64,000 bases of DNA from Psychrobacillus sp042945595 (GCF_042945595.1 NZ_CP168493.1:3534001-3598000), one strand, 5' to 3'; positions 8,209 through 17,007 are shown, numbered from the stretch's first letter. The notes: generated by a model from the sequence alone, not told the origin. Translations and numbers: made by a program.

Positions 8209-8284
8209 GTATTCTTTAATTCTTTAAAGTACTATGAACACTGGTTTCGCAGGTTGATAATCCATATACTTTCTTATCTTTTAA

Positions 8285-8315
8285 AAAAGGACTTCCATTG
8301 ACGCTGGAAGTCCTT
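8285..8315 (-). terminator. Terminator of the GH3 gene
   Basis: GGACTTCCA (8291-8299) pairs with TGGAAGTCC (8307-8315); on the minus strand six T follow. It is placed directly after the stop of the GH3 gene. Confidence 0.85.
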
Positions 8316-8324
8316 TTCTTATTG

Positions 8325-9974
8325 TTATTTCCCTATAGTTTGTACTATTGATTGGTTTATCCCTTTTAAGTCTATCTCTTTTACTAATTCGTTGCTCAGT
8401 TTATACTTTTCTTTCAACAATAGAATGCGACTGACGCTTGTATTTATTCGTTCCTCAGAAATCTCTCCATTATGAACTGCTTGTTTAATCGCATCAATAG
8501 CTCTTTTCACCTTTTGGTAATCATGCGCTATTAACACGATATCGTTCCCAGCTTTCACAGCGTCCACTGCAGCTTGTCCAATTTCATAATGACCTAGTAT
8601 TGCATTCATCGTCATATCGTCGGTCATCACCACTCCATCGAATTGAAGTTGTTCCCTTAATATACCCGTAATAATGGTATGGGACATAGAAGAAGGAAAC
8701 TTTGCATCAATCTTTGGCAATAGAATATGGGCAACCATGACGACATCCGCTCCATGCTCGATGGCATCTTTAAATGGAATTAACTCTAGCGCATATAGTT
8801 CTTTTATATTTTTCTGGATGATTGGAAGTTCTAAATGAGAATCCACTGCCGTATCACCGTGGCCTGGGAAATGCTTCACCACGGAAATAACATTTTCACT
8901 TTGAATACCTTTCATCGTCTGTATGCCAAGTTTACTCACAATCTCTGCGTTTTCGCCAAAAGAACGATCTCCAATAATGGGGTTTTTAGGATTACTATTC
9001 ACATCCAGCACTGGTGCAAAATCGAGATTAAAACCGAATGCATTCATCACTTTTCCTAAAAGGGTACCTATATTATAAGAAAGAGCTGGATCATTTTGTT
9101 TTCCAATTTCTTGATTTGTAGGCGTCTTATTTAGTCCAGGTAGCCTCGATATTCTACCTCCCTCTTGATCAACACCTAAAAATAGTGGAAGCTTTTCCTT
9201 TTCATTTTCGGCTTTTATTGCATTTAATAAAGAGATAGTTTGATTAGCATTTTTTAGATTTTCTTTATAAAAGATCATTCCCCCAATTTTATCCGTTGAA
9301 ATTAATTCCTTAGATTCATTAGTTAAGCTTGTACCGTCCATCCCCGCAAAAATCATTTGTCCTATTTTTTCGTCCAAACTCATGTCAGAAATAGATGGGG
9401 TTTCTTCTTCTACATCCATATAAACGGATACATGATCTACTGCTGGATTAGGTTCGCTTTCTGTCACTTTTGGTAAAATCCATTTCAGTTGGTATTTTGA
9501 GGAAACTTCATAAATAAGAATGGTTTGGTCTACCTTATCGTCTTGGTAGCTTCGAATTTCATCTGCTTCACCCTTTATCCTTTCAATATCCTCTAAATGT
9601 ATTTGTTGAATAGCCAGGAAAGAGGATCGAATATCAAAAACAATATTGGAACGATGACCGATTGTCACGTTTTTGGATAAATAGTCTTCATAAATAGCTG
9701 TTGAAACTTCGCTTTTTTCCTCTGGCGCTCCCCATAATTTATGTACATCTTGAATATCCGTCTCACCTACAATAAACGGAACATCCATTGATTGCCCTTT
9801 TTCTGCAAGTTCAAAAACTAGCTGTACTAGAGATTCCACTTCGGATGGCTCTTTTACTATAGGTGTTCCCCCTTTATCAATCATTTCTTTTTGTTCTTTA
9901 TTGCTTTCTATAATTAACGTAACAAATACGATTACTAAAAACAAAAAAAGGAATAATGTTACTTTTTTGATCAT
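8325..9974 (-). CDS. Membrane-anchored beta-N-acetylglucosaminidase (GH3, NagZ-like) with DUF4309 domain
   Basis: A 549-residue cell-envelope protein. Residues 4-22 form a hydrophobic anchor or signal without a lipobox. Residues about 43-188 resemble the DUF4309/YjgB domain (VPFIVGETDIQDVHKLWG and PNPAVDHVSVY). Residues about 195-530 are a glycoside hydrolase family 3 domain carrying the NagZ signature KHFPGHGDTAVDSH (367-380) and the Asp nucleophile region MTDDMTM (450-456). Such enzymes remove GlcNAc from muropeptides during wall recycling. The frame extends to 10031, but ATG 9974 follows a GGGGG site and begins directly with the signal. The DUF4309-GH3 pairing is unusual to me. Confidence 0.85.
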   Translation of the reverse strand: MIKKVTLFLFLFLVIVFVTLIIESNKEQKEMIDKGGTPIVKEPSEVESLVQLVFELAEKGQSMDVPFIVGETDIQDVHKLWGAPEEKSEVSTAIYEDYLSKNVTIGHRSNIVFDIRSSFLAIQQIHLEDIERIKGEADEIRSYQDDKVDQTILIYEVSSKYQLKWILPKVTESEPNPAVDHVSVYMDVEEETPSISDMSLDEKIGQMIFAGMDGTSLTNESKELISTDKIGGMIFYKENLKNANQTISLLNAIKAENEKEKLPLFLGVDQEGGRISRLPGLNKTPTNQEIGKQNDPALSYNIGTLLGKVMNAFGFNLDFAPVLDVNSNPKNPIIGDRSFGENAEIVSKLGIQTMKGIQSENVISVVKHFPGHGDTAVDSHLELPIIQKNIKELYALELIPFKDAIEHGADVVMVAHILLPKIDAKFPSSMSHTIITGILREQLQFDGVVMTDDMTMNAILGHYEIGQAAVDAVKAGNDIVLIAHDYQKVKRAIDAIKQAVHNGEISEERINTSVSRILLLKEKYKLSNELVKEIDLKGINQSIVQTIGK

Positions 9975-10100
9975 AAAAGAACCCCCAAATGAATGATGTT
10001 GCTCATTTTCTATTTCTTTAAGTGTAACCATTATACCCTTAATTTAACTTCATACAATGTATGGACCTATCTTAATTTCAATTCATTTAAACTAACAAAA

Positions 10101-10128
10101 GCGACCTCAAGAATGATCTCAAGGTCGC
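10101..10128 (-). terminator. Terminator after the cupin gene
   Basis: GCGACCT (10101-10107) pairs with AGGTCGC (10122-10128), and a T-rich tract follows on the minus strand. The hairpin lies just past the cupin stop codon. Confidence 0.65.
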
Positions 10129-10133
10129 TAATT

Positions 10134-10634
10134 TTATTCTGGCAATTTTTCATAAGCCATTTTACGAATGATTTGTTCATGTTGCGGATACTTTTCTAAT
10201 AACTCACTTTGCGTGAAAAGTTCGAAGTCTTCAAAATCAAAACCGGGAGCAACCATACAGCCAACGAGCGAAAATATTCCATTCTCATTAACAGAAGAAC
10301 CAAAAATAGAATTTTTAGGTACCAACACTTGAGGTGTTTCTCCGTTTTCCAAATCAAGCCCTAGCTTATGTTCGAAATAATTTCCTTCTTCATCAATCAC
10401 ATGTACTAGCAAAGAACATCCGCCATGGAAATACCATATTTCATCTGACTTTAGTCGGTGGAAATGCGATACATCTCCTTCTCCTAATAGAAAATAAATA
10501 CTCGTATAAAGCTTTCGTGTTGTTCCAAATGCATCTAATGATTGTCCGGAATTATATGTACCTTTATAATACCCACCTTCCGGGTGAGGCTCCAAACCTA
10601 AATGGTGTATGTAATAACTGGCATCCTTCTGCAT
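10134..10634 (-). CDS. DUF985 cupin protein
   Basis: A 166-residue double-stranded beta-helix (cupin_5/DUF985) protein. Family landmarks are LEPHPEGGYYKGTY near residue 11, HFHRLKSDEIWYFHGG near residue 54, and GCMVAPGFDFEDFEL near residue 125. The His/Glu pattern suggests a metal site; the reaction is unknown. The open frame begins at 10682, but ATG 10634 follows GAGGGAAG and overlaps the stop of the phosphatase gene as TAATG. This indicates translational coupling and sets the start. Confidence 0.85.
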   Translation of the reverse strand: MQKDASYYIHHLGLEPHPEGGYYKGTYNSGQSLDAFGTTRKLYTSIYFLLGEGDVSHFHRLKSDEIWYFHGGCSLLVHVIDEEGNYFEHKLGLDLENGETPQVLVPKNSIFGSSVNENGIFSLVGCMVAPGFDFEDFELFTQSELLEKYPQHEQIIRKMAYEKLPE

Positions 10635-11221
10635 TACACTTCCCTCATTTCTAAATGTTTCATACAATTGAACAGATGACATAAGTTTTTAGTGTCTTGT
10701 AATTCTATCACTGTCAAAGAAGTATTTCCTATATCTCTAACGAATTCACCATTTGGTACAAGCACATTAATTAATCGTCCAATAAAGCCTCCGTGACTAA
10801 CAACTAATACTCGTTTTCCAGGGTGCGCCTGCTTAACATCTTCTATAAAAGACATACCACGAGCAATAATAACCTCTTCTGGCTCAAATCCCAATTCTAA
10901 TTTTCTCCATCCAAAGCCCCATTTTGCAACTCGCTCTCCCTCTGTTGTACCTTCAATAATACCTCCACCGATTTCCCCCAGTCGCTTGTCAACAACAAAA
11001 TCAGTCTCCGGTTGTTTTTCAGCAATGATCTCGGCAGTTCTTTTCGCACGAATTAAAGGACTTGTATAAATGATGTCCCATTCTTCTTGTTCGATTCTAT
11101 CGGCAACCCTCTCCGCCATTTCGATTCCTTCCTCATCCAGTGGGACATCTGTTGTTCCTTGTGCTCTTCCCTCTTTATTCCAAGCTGTTACACCATGTCT
11201 AACAAATCCTATTGTTGTCAT
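10634..11221 (-). CDS. Histidine phosphatase (phosphoglycerate-mutase-like)
   Basis: A 195-residue member of the histidine phosphatase superfamily. The phosphohistidine motif FVRHGVTAWN is at residues 6-15, YTSPLIRAKRTAEII near residue 52 is the second arginine motif, and the C-terminal VVSHGGFIG supplies the second histidine near residue 144. Relatives dephosphorylate small metabolites; the substrate is not evident. It is the first gene of a two-gene unit with the DUF985 cupin (TAATG overlap). Confidence 0.85.
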   Translation of the reverse strand: MTTIGFVRHGVTAWNKEGRAQGTTDVPLDEEGIEMAERVADRIEQEEWDIIYTSPLIRAKRTAEIIAEKQPETDFVVDKRLGEIGGGIIEGTTEGERVAKWGFGWRKLELGFEPEEVIIARGMSFIEDVKQAHPGKRVLVVSHGGFIGRLINVLVPNGEFVRDIGNTSLTVIELQDTKNLCHLFNCMKHLEMREV

Positions 11222-11504
11222 TTTATTTTCCCCTTGTTATGTTCATATTTATTTCACCCATGATTCATTGTAGAGCAAAGGAAGAAGTACAACACTTTGG
11301 TACTGGCTTATCATTCAGTTTCGCAATTGGTTCACCTAATATCTATCTTCCACTTCTCCAAGCTTAGCATAATTTGCTTTTCATTTTTCATTCCCTAATT
11401 GTTCTACTTGTTGCATGATTTCTTCTACTCGAATGAATAAAACCTACTTCTTATTCTTTCATTATAAAAAAATAAAACAATTGGAACAAATACTCATTAT
11501 TCTC

Positions 11505-11535
11505 TTGACCTTAACGTTACGTAAAGGTTTAGACT
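11505..11535 (+). promoter_or_regulatory. MerR-type promoter with 19-bp spacer and operator dyad
   Basis: TTGACC (11505-11510) and TAGACT (11530-11535) are separated by 19 bp, the over-long spacer typical of MerR-activated promoters. Between them ACCTTAACGT-T-ACGTAAAGGT (11508-11528) is an inverted repeat with one mismatched pair, matching the TipA/Mta operator pattern. It lies 22 bp before the regulator start and so predicts autoactivation. The rest of the 11222-11557 gap shows nothing notable. Confidence 0.8.
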
Positions 11536-11557
11536 GTAGTTATGAGGAGGTGATGGC

Positions 11558-12316
11558 ATGGAATATACGATACAAAAGCTTGGTCAATTAGCGGGAATAA
11601 GTACGCGGGCGCTTAGGTATTACGATGAAATTGGATTACTTAAACCAGCACGCATCAATTCATCTGGCTATCGTATTTATAGTTCTGAAGAAGTAGATCG
11701 ACTGCAGCAAATTCTTTTTTACCGAGAACTCGGTGTTAATTTGGATAGCATTAAAGAAATTATGATGTCGGATACGTTTGATGAGGCAACTGCACTAAAG
11801 GAACACCGGGAAAAACTGCTCGAAAAAAGAGCACAATTAGATTTATTAATCGACAATGTGGATAAATCTATTCAACAAACAGAGAGGGGAATGACAATGT
11901 CTGATAAAGAGAAATTTGAAGGCTTTAAACAAAAGCTTGTGGATAACAATGAGAAGAAGTACGGAGAAGAAATTCGCGAAAAATATGGTGAAAATGCTGT
12001 CAAAAAATCAAATGAAAAATTACAAGGCATGACGCAAGCGCAGTTTGAAGAGGTGACTATTTTAGAGCAACAAGTATTAGATAATTTGAAAGATGCGATG
12101 CAAACGGGTGACCCCGCTGGAGAACTTGCGCAAAAAACAGCAGATTTGCACCGCCAATGGCTAAGCTTTTACTGGGATAAATACTCCAAAGAAGCACATG
12201 TTGGACTTGCCGAAATGTATGTAGTAGATAAGCGCTTTACTGCATATTACGACAACATCCAAACTGGTGCAGCAGAGTTTTTAAGAGATGCTATTTTAAT
12301 CTATGCAAAAAACTAG
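11558..12316 (+). CDS. MerR-family regulator with TipAS antibiotic-recognition domain
   Basis: A 252-residue activator of the TipAL/Mta/SkgA group. The winged-helix domain (residues 2-72) includes LAGISTRALRYYDEIGLL. A linking coiled coil (about 75-115) leads to a C-terminal TipAS domain (about 125-250) with the helical, aromatic pattern ending HRQWLSFYWDKYS. In the family this domain binds thiopeptides or other drugs and switches on efflux genes; Mta of B. subtilis is the nearest analogue. GAGGAGGTGATGGC precedes the ATG. No efflux gene is adjacent, so targets may be elsewhere. Confidence 0.88.
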   Translation: MEYTIQKLGQLAGISTRALRYYDEIGLLKPARINSSGYRIYSSEEVDRLQQILFYRELGVNLDSIKEIMMSDTFDEATALKEHREKLLEKRAQLDLLIDNVDKSIQQTERGMTMSDKEKFEGFKQKLVDNNEKKYGEEIREKYGENAVKKSNEKLQGMTQAQFEEVTILEQQVLDNLKDAMQTGDPAGELAQKTADLHRQWLSFYWDKYSKEAHVGLAEMYVVDKRFTAYYDNIQTGAAEFLRDAILIYAKN

Positions 12317-12338
12317 AAGGTTTCATCCTTCTAGTTTT
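12309..12338. terminator. Bidirectional terminator between merR and nudix
   Basis: AAAACTAGAAGG (12309-12320) pairs perfectly with CCTTCTAGTTTT (12327-12338) around a 6-nt loop. It overlaps the last codons of both convergent genes and provides T-runs in both directions. Confidence 0.88.
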
Positions 12339-12738
12339 TTAATACTTGTTCGATTATGTGGATATCTTCTGGATAAGCCAGAGTAAGAGCCGCTATTTCT
12401 TCTATCGATTTCCAAGCTATTTCATGGATAAACTCTTCTGGATCTTGTATCGTTATTTCGCCACTCATTATTTCCACTAAAAAATATTCCACATTGTAAG
12501 AAATTTTATGTTCACTAATAATGCCGTTTTTATTATGTACTTTTTCAGTAATACGAATGTTAAAGCCAGTTTCTTCCCAAAATTCTCTTATGCAGCATTC
12601 TTCAAATGTTTCCCCATCTTCCATTGTCCCCGATGGAACTGTCCATTGCTTTTCTTCTCCCGGAGCTGCTTGAAGAACCATTAGCACCTCCTGTTTTTCA
12701 TTTATACAAATACCTGCTGCACCTTGCCATTTAAACAT
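12331..12738 (-). CDS. Nudix hydrolase
   Basis: A 135-residue Nudix pyrophosphohydrolase. The Nudix box GX5EX7REUXEEXGU is complete, running from GTMEDGETFEE (residue 37) through REFWEETGF. The substrate, a nucleoside diphosphate linked to some moiety, cannot be read from sequence. It is followed 22 bp away on the same strand by no gene, and preceded by the ATL gene at 22 bp, so the two may be cotranscribed. Confidence 0.85.
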   Translation of the reverse strand: MFKWQGAAGICINEKQEVLMVLQAAPGEEKQWTVPSGTMEDGETFEECCIREFWEETGFNIRITEKVHNKNGIISEHKISYNVEYFLVEIMSGEITIQDPEEFIHEIAWKSIEEIAALTLAYPEDIHIIEQVLKN

Positions 12739-12760
12739 GTTCTTTTCCCCACTTCATTCA

Positions 12761-13090
12761 TTAGATTATATCTACATCATTAATTTCGGATACATATCTT
12801 GATTTTTTTAGATCCACGAGCCCATTTGAACGAAAACATACTCCTTCTGCTTCTAGCATCGCTCTTTGAGAATAGGCAGATTCTTCATCTGGAATAGCGA
12901 TCTCACCTTTAATATTAATGACACGATGCCATGGTAGCTTGTACTTTGAACTCATTGTGTGAAGTATGCGTACCACTTGTCTTGCACCCCTCGGGCTTCC
13001 AGCAACTTTGGCAATTTGTCCGTATGTCATGACTTTACCTGCAGGAATGGATTTTATTATTTCAATCACTTTTTCAGTAAAAGGGTTCAT
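12761..13090 (-). CDS. Alkyltransferase-like protein (ATL)
   Basis: A 109-residue protein with the fold of O6-methylguanine-DNA methyltransferase, but the active-site cysteine is replaced: PWHRV at residues 53-57 instead of PCHRV. ATL proteins bind O6-alkylguanine lesions without repairing them and hand them to nucleotide excision repair. The helix-turn-helix MTYGQIAKVAGSPRGARQV (21-39) with its arginine finger is intact. A true Ogt, with PCHR, is encoded 6 kb away at 19260. Confidence 0.9.
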   Translation of the reverse strand: MNPFTEKVIEIIKSIPAGKVMTYGQIAKVAGSPRGARQVVRILHTMSSKYKLPWHRVINIKGEIAIPDEESAYSQRAMLEAEGVCFRSNGLVDLKKSRYVSEINDVDII

Positions 13091-13142
13091 ACAACTTCAT
13101 CCTTTCGTTACTTAGATTATAACTTATTTAGAATATTTTATT

Positions 13143-13194
13143 CAGTACCTTGCATAGAATAATACCGTATGATATATTACTATCAAAGGTACTG
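13143..13194 (+). promoter_or_regulatory. Inverted repeat upstream of padR
   Basis: CAGTACCTT (13143-13151) and AAGGTACTG (13186-13194) are exact inverted copies 43 bp apart centre to centre (about four turns). They lie 36-87 bp before the padR start, an apt position for regulator binding. No protein is assigned. Confidence 0.4.
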
Positions 13195-13229
13195 TTTATT
13201 GAATAGTAGCGATAGGAGTGAAAGACAAA

Positions 13230-13553
13230 ATGAATATTCAATTTAAAAAGGGAGTATTAAATCTTTGTGTACTTGTTTTATTGGATAAACAAGATCGATA
13301 TGGCTATGAACTTGTACAAAAAATTTCCGACCAAATTTCAATTTCGGAAGGATCTGTTTATCCATTATTGAGACGCTTGACTAAGGAAGGATACTTTACG
13401 ACCTATTTACAGGAATCATCGGAAGGACCCCCACGTAAATATTACAAGCTCACTGAGCTGGGCAGGACTTATTTACATGAACAATTAAATGAATGGAAAA
13501 CCTTCACAAATGGCGTAAATAATCTAATCGAAGAGGGTGTAAAAAATGACTGA
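13230..13553 (+). CDS. PadR-family transcriptional regulator
   Basis: A 107-residue regulator consisting of the PadR winged helix (GVLNLCVLVLL, YGYELVQKIS, SEGSVYPLLRRL, then the wing GPPRKYYKLTELG) and a short C-terminal dimerisation helix. Such proteins commonly repress a downstream DUF1700 or ABC operon. An upstream GTG (13218) overlaps the AGGAG ribosome site, so ATG 13230 is taken. It overlaps the next gene by 8 bp, a classic PadR-HAAS operon. Confidence 0.9.
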   Translation: MNIQFKKGVLNLCVLVLLDKQDRYGYELVQKISDQISISEGSVYPLLRRLTKEGYFTTYLQESSEGPPRKYYKLTELGRTYLHEQLNEWKTFTNGVNNLIEEGVKND

Positions 13554-14577
13554 ACAACAATTTATAAATGAACTAGAACTTGCGTTAATCGGGCTTCCAG
13601 CAGATGAACGAAACGATATACTTTCAGATATAAAAGAGTATTTTACAAATGGTCGTGAGGATGGAAAAGCAGATAGCGATATCGCTGCATCGCTTGGTTC
13701 TCCAAAAGAAATCGCACAAGAGCTTTTGGAAAATCATGTTCCTGAAAAAATCATTCGTGATAATAAAGTAATTAAAATCCCTAATCCTACCTTTTCCAAC
13801 GTTGTAATGAACATCGATCACGGCTCTCTATACGTTTTCCCATCAGAAACAGATGAGACAACAGTGGAATTAATAGGGGAAAACGACAAGTTAGAATTCA
13901 CCGCTAATGTCGTAAACGATACATTATCGATTCAATTAAAAACAAAGAAATTCCAATTATTTAATTTCCTGTTCTTTATTAAAGAACTCCGAGTAAATGT
14001 TTCACTTCCTAAAAAACTGTATGCAACAATCATCATGAAAACCGATAATGGTCGCATTCGTGCAGAAAAAATACTTGGTAAAGCTATTAAAGCCACTTCC
14101 GATAACGGGAGCATCGGTCTAAAAGAATTTGCCGCTACTGTTTTAGAAGTAGAAACAGATAACGGACGAATTGAAATTGATAAAGTCCAAACGGATAAAC
14201 TTTCCACCCAGACCGATAATGGGAGAATTGAATTACGCAATGTGGATGCGGAGCAAGTTATTACAGAAACGGATAATGGACGTATCATGATGGAAAATGT
14301 AAATGGGGATATTATCGGGAAAACCGATAACGGAAGAATTTCGCTTCTAACATCGAGTCTCGACCGCATGATCCAGTTAGAAACGGATAACGGCAGCATT
14401 CTAGTTGAGACCGAAAACGACCCTACAGACGTATCGATTCATACTAAAACTGACCATGGCCGAGTAAGTGTGTTTGGTGAAAAGAATTCTCGTACTGTGT
14501 TTGGAAATGGATTGAATACGATCCGACTTTCTTCCGATAATGGGAAAATCACTGTTACGAAGAAAGGTCTCGACTGA
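13546..14577 (+). CDS. DUF1700 (HAAS) - DUF4097 beta-repeat protein
   Basis: A 343-residue protein. Residues 1-75 form a HAAS/DUF1700 helical domain that typically partners PadR regulators. Residues about 80-343 are a DUF4097 putative adhesin domain built of about nine short repeats, each bearing D-N-G-R/S-I (for example TDNGRIRAE, TDNGRIEID, TDNGRISLL) at 18-22-residue spacing, as expected for a right-handed beta-helix. No signal peptide or membrane helix is visible, so it is probably cytoplasmic or exported by an unseen route. The 8-bp overlap with padR implies coregulation. Confidence 0.8.
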   Translation: MTEQQFINELELALIGLPADERNDILSDIKEYFTNGREDGKADSDIAASLGSPKEIAQELLENHVPEKIIRDNKVIKIPNPTFSNVVMNIDHGSLYVFPSETDETTVELIGENDKLEFTANVVNDTLSIQLKTKKFQLFNFLFFIKELRVNVSLPKKLYATIIMKTDNGRIRAEKILGKAIKATSDNGSIGLKEFAATVLEVETDNGRIEIDKVQTDKLSTQTDNGRIELRNVDAEQVITETDNGRIMMENVNGDIIGKTDNGRISLLTSSLDRMIQLETDNGSILVETENDPTDVSIHTKTDHGRVSVFGEKNSRTVFGNGLNTIRLSSDNGKITVTKKGLD

Positions 14578-14595
14578 AATATATGTTAATTAAAG

Positions 14596-14617
14596 GCCCT
14601 TTGCGTTTGCAAAGGGC
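14596..14617 (+). terminator. Hairpin after the DUF4097 gene
   Basis: GCCCTTTGC (14596-14604) and GCAAAGGGC (14609-14617) form a perfect 9-bp stem with a GTTT loop. The following T-tract is weak (TAATTTA). Confidence 0.65.
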
Positions 14618-14725
14618 TAATTTAATGCGTATAAATTCATAAAATATGCCAGCACACGACAAACAACTGGTCCAGAATAACAATCACCAAAGAAATATAT
14701 ACCCACTTAAACTAAAGGCTTTGTC

Positions 14726-15022
14726 TCACCTCATCCACACAAAGTATGTAAAAGGAATTAATACAATATGAACGAAGTATATAAACCAAGTTTGCTTATT
14801 ATTCTTTTCTAACTTCATGAACCTTTTAAATATATAATTCAAAATAGTTGATCCTGCAAGTGTTACAAACAGACATAACGTGTAAAACACTATATCTAGC
14901 GTTCTATCTGATACAGTAGGACTGTCCGCTGTGAAAGTAATCATAACAAGTAAAGGGAAGCTACACGGGTAAACTAGTAAATAAGAAAATAGATAAATGA
15001 AATATTTAATGGAAATTTTCAC
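14726..15022 (-). CDS. Small membrane protein of unknown function
   Basis: A 98-residue protein with three likely membrane helices (about residues 8-28, 45-66 and 78-96). I do not recognise the family. The GTG start overlaps the TGA of the upstream Nudix gene as GTGA, so it is probably translated by coupling. It is the last gene of the pair. Confidence 0.55.
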   Translation of the reverse strand: MKISIKYFIYLFSYLLVYPCSFPLLVMITFTADSPTVSDRTLDIVFYTLCLFVTLAGSTILNYIFKRFMKLEKNNKQTWFIYFVHIVLIPFTYFVWMR

Positions 15023-15522
15023 TGTCCTATTATCTCCTGTTTTAAAGCCTCTTTTAATACTAAAAAAGAGAGTTCGTGATCATTCATCACGTAGGGAACT
15101 TCTGCGGGTTCCACCCAAATGCGTGAAATCGTTTCATTTTTTCGAAGAAACGGAAGACACTCTTCAATGTCCATCCGATAAAACAATTGATAACCTATTA
15201 ATGGATACGGTCCTTTTTCTACAAAGGAAGGATTCTCGGTGTGATTGACTTCAATTGCACCAATATACTCTAGTTTCCCTTTTACATATCCTTCTTCATA
15301 AACTTCCCTATGTAATGCTTCTTCCGGAGTTTCACCAGTCTCGATGTGACCACCTGGAATGTTAAATCCTCGTCCTTTCACTTGCACTAATAAAACTTTT
15401 CCCTGATAAAAACAATAACTATGAACAGAGGTTACTATTTCACTTTGGCTTATATGTGTGAAAGGATGCCATATGAGACTAACTTTGTGTCCTCCCCAAT
15501 CAACGTAAATTTGGTGGACCAT
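15019..15522 (-). CDS. Nudix hydrolase
   Basis: A 167-residue Nudix protein with the box GHIETGETPEEALHREVYEE near residues 58-77, fully consistent with GX5EX7REUXEEXGU. N- and C-terminal extensions give an ADP-ribose-pyrophosphatase-like size, but substrate assignment is not possible. It is coupled to the small membrane protein by a 4-nt overlap. Confidence 0.85.
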   Translation of the reverse strand: MVHQIYVDWGGHKVSLIWHPFTHISQSEIVTSVHSYCFYQGKVLLVQVKGRGFNIPGGHIETGETPEEALHREVYEEGYVKGKLEYIGAIEVNHTENPSFVEKGPYPLIGYQLFYRMDIEECLPFLRKNETISRIWVEPAEVPYVMNDHELSFLVLKEALKQEIIGQ

Positions 15523-15757
15523 TAGAAAACTCCCTCTCCACGTTTGAATTTACAACTACATTTAATTTCAACACTTCAACTAAAATTCCCTCTTTCTCCC
15601 ATTCTATTAAAATATAGAGTGGAGAAAATCCCCTTATTTAATATGAAAATGTTTAAACAAGGGGTCTCGTATATTGTTTTTTTATATCGTTATTCTTACC
15701 ATGTATCCCAAGCATTGCGCTATCCTTTTGTTCCAGGCGTCTATTTGTGTTAATTAG

Positions 15758-16894
15758 TTAGTATGTACGAACCGGTACTATTAGTTGTAGGATGGCATCA
15801 TTTTGAACAGAATTTAATATAAACGGAAGCATGGCACCTGTAAATTGGACGATTACATCTTGTCCATCCAAAGCTCTTAATGCATCCATCATATATTTTG
15901 CACTGAATGAAATTCTTATCTCTTCCCCTTCGATTGATGTTGTTTGAATTTGTTCTTCCACTTCTCCAATTTCAGGTGAGCTAGATGATATTTCAACAAT
16001 ATTTCCGTCTAGTAAAGATAAACGGACAATATTATTGCGTTCCTCACGTGCTAATAAAGAAGCACGGTCAATAGCTTGAAATAGTTCTTTTCCATTTATT
16101 GTAACGATCGTTTTATATTCAGTTGGAATTAAACTAGAGGTGTCTGGATAATTCCCTTCCAGTAGACGAGAATAGAGTAATACATCTCCTGTTTTAAATA
16201 ACACTTGCTGACTCGTCATAGCGATATAAACAGGTTCAGATGAATCACCGATGATTTTGCTTAATTCATTTAAACTCTTAGCTGGAATAACTACACTATA
16301 TTCTCCTTCTGGTAGTTGCTCTAAAGTCACTTTACTACGGGCAAGACGATGGCTATTCGTAGCTACGCAAACAAGCTCCCCATTCTTCACTTGCCAATGG
16401 ACACCTGTTAATACAGGACGACTTTCTGAAGTTGATACAGCAAATATGGTTTCACGAACAGTTGATTTTAATAAATCAGCTGGCATAACAAACTGACGAT
16501 CATCTTGAATTTCTGGTAGCAATGGATATTCAGCAGACTCTGACCCTATTATATGAAACTCTGACTTACCAGAATGTATATAAATATGATAATTCTCCTT
16601 TACTTCAATCTCTACGTCACTTGTTGGTAGCTTCCTTATGATTTCGTTGAACATACGTGCTTGCACAACAATTGAACCTTCCTCAATAACACGAATCACC
16701 TGGTCCCCATTTTCTTCTGACTTTATAAACGTTTGAATCGTTATATCTGAATCACTTCCTGTTAGGTGTAACCCTTCTTCCGTAACCTCTAATTTAATGC
16801 CCGTTAAAATTGGAATCGTTGTTTTCGAGCTTACTGCTTTCATTACATCATTTAAACCTTCTAGTAACCGATGGCGCATAATTTCAAATTTCAT
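15758..16894 (-). CDS. dnaN: DNA polymerase III beta subunit (sliding clamp), stand-alone copy
   Basis: A 378-residue ring clamp with all three clamp domains. Landmarks are AVSSKTTIPILTGIK (residues 18-32), the FAVSTSESRPVLTGV stretch in domain 2, and the C-terminal FTGAML...LIVPVRTY, which ends exactly like B. subtilis DnaN. The open frame runs up to 17053, but homology begins at ATG 16894 (the second of two adjacent ATGs), 5 nt after GTTGGGG. None of dnaA, recF or gyrB is near, so this is likely a second dnaN paralogue as seen in some Bacillus, or an isolated main copy; the window cannot tell. Confidence 0.88.
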   Translation of the reverse strand: MKFEIMRHRLLEGLNDVMKAVSSKTTIPILTGIKLEVTEEGLHLTGSDSDITIQTFIKSEENGDQVIRVIEEGSIVVQARMFNEIIRKLPTSDVEIEVKENYHIYIHSGKSEFHIIGSESAEYPLLPEIQDDRQFVMPADLLKSTVRETIFAVSTSESRPVLTGVHWQVKNGELVCVATNSHRLARSKVTLEQLPEGEYSVVIPAKSLNELSKIIGDSSEPVYIAMTSQQVLFKTGDVLLYSRLLEGNYPDTSSLIPTEYKTIVTINGKELFQAIDRASLLAREERNNIVRLSLLDGNIVEISSSSPEIGEVEEQIQTTSIEGEEIRISFSAKYMMDALRALDGQDVIVQFTGAMLPFILNSVQNDAILQLIVPVRTY

Positions 16895-17007
16895 CATTTC
16901 CCCAACTTTTATATGTATTTTTTTCGAATTAATTCGCCTTACTAAATATCCGTTTAGAATTAATGTAACATTACGAAAACTAATTTGCACTACGTTTTTT
17001 GAACCAC

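Noticed and set aside
13932..14399. 155-codon antisense frame opposite the DUF4097 gene
   Set aside because: It is produced by the regular GATAACGG-type repeats read in reverse (recurring LPLSV). No ribosome site or similarity.
15544..15753. 69-codon plus-strand frame between nudix and dnaN genes
   Set aside because: No ribosome site, no recognisable motif, unusual residue makeup. Left as intergenic.
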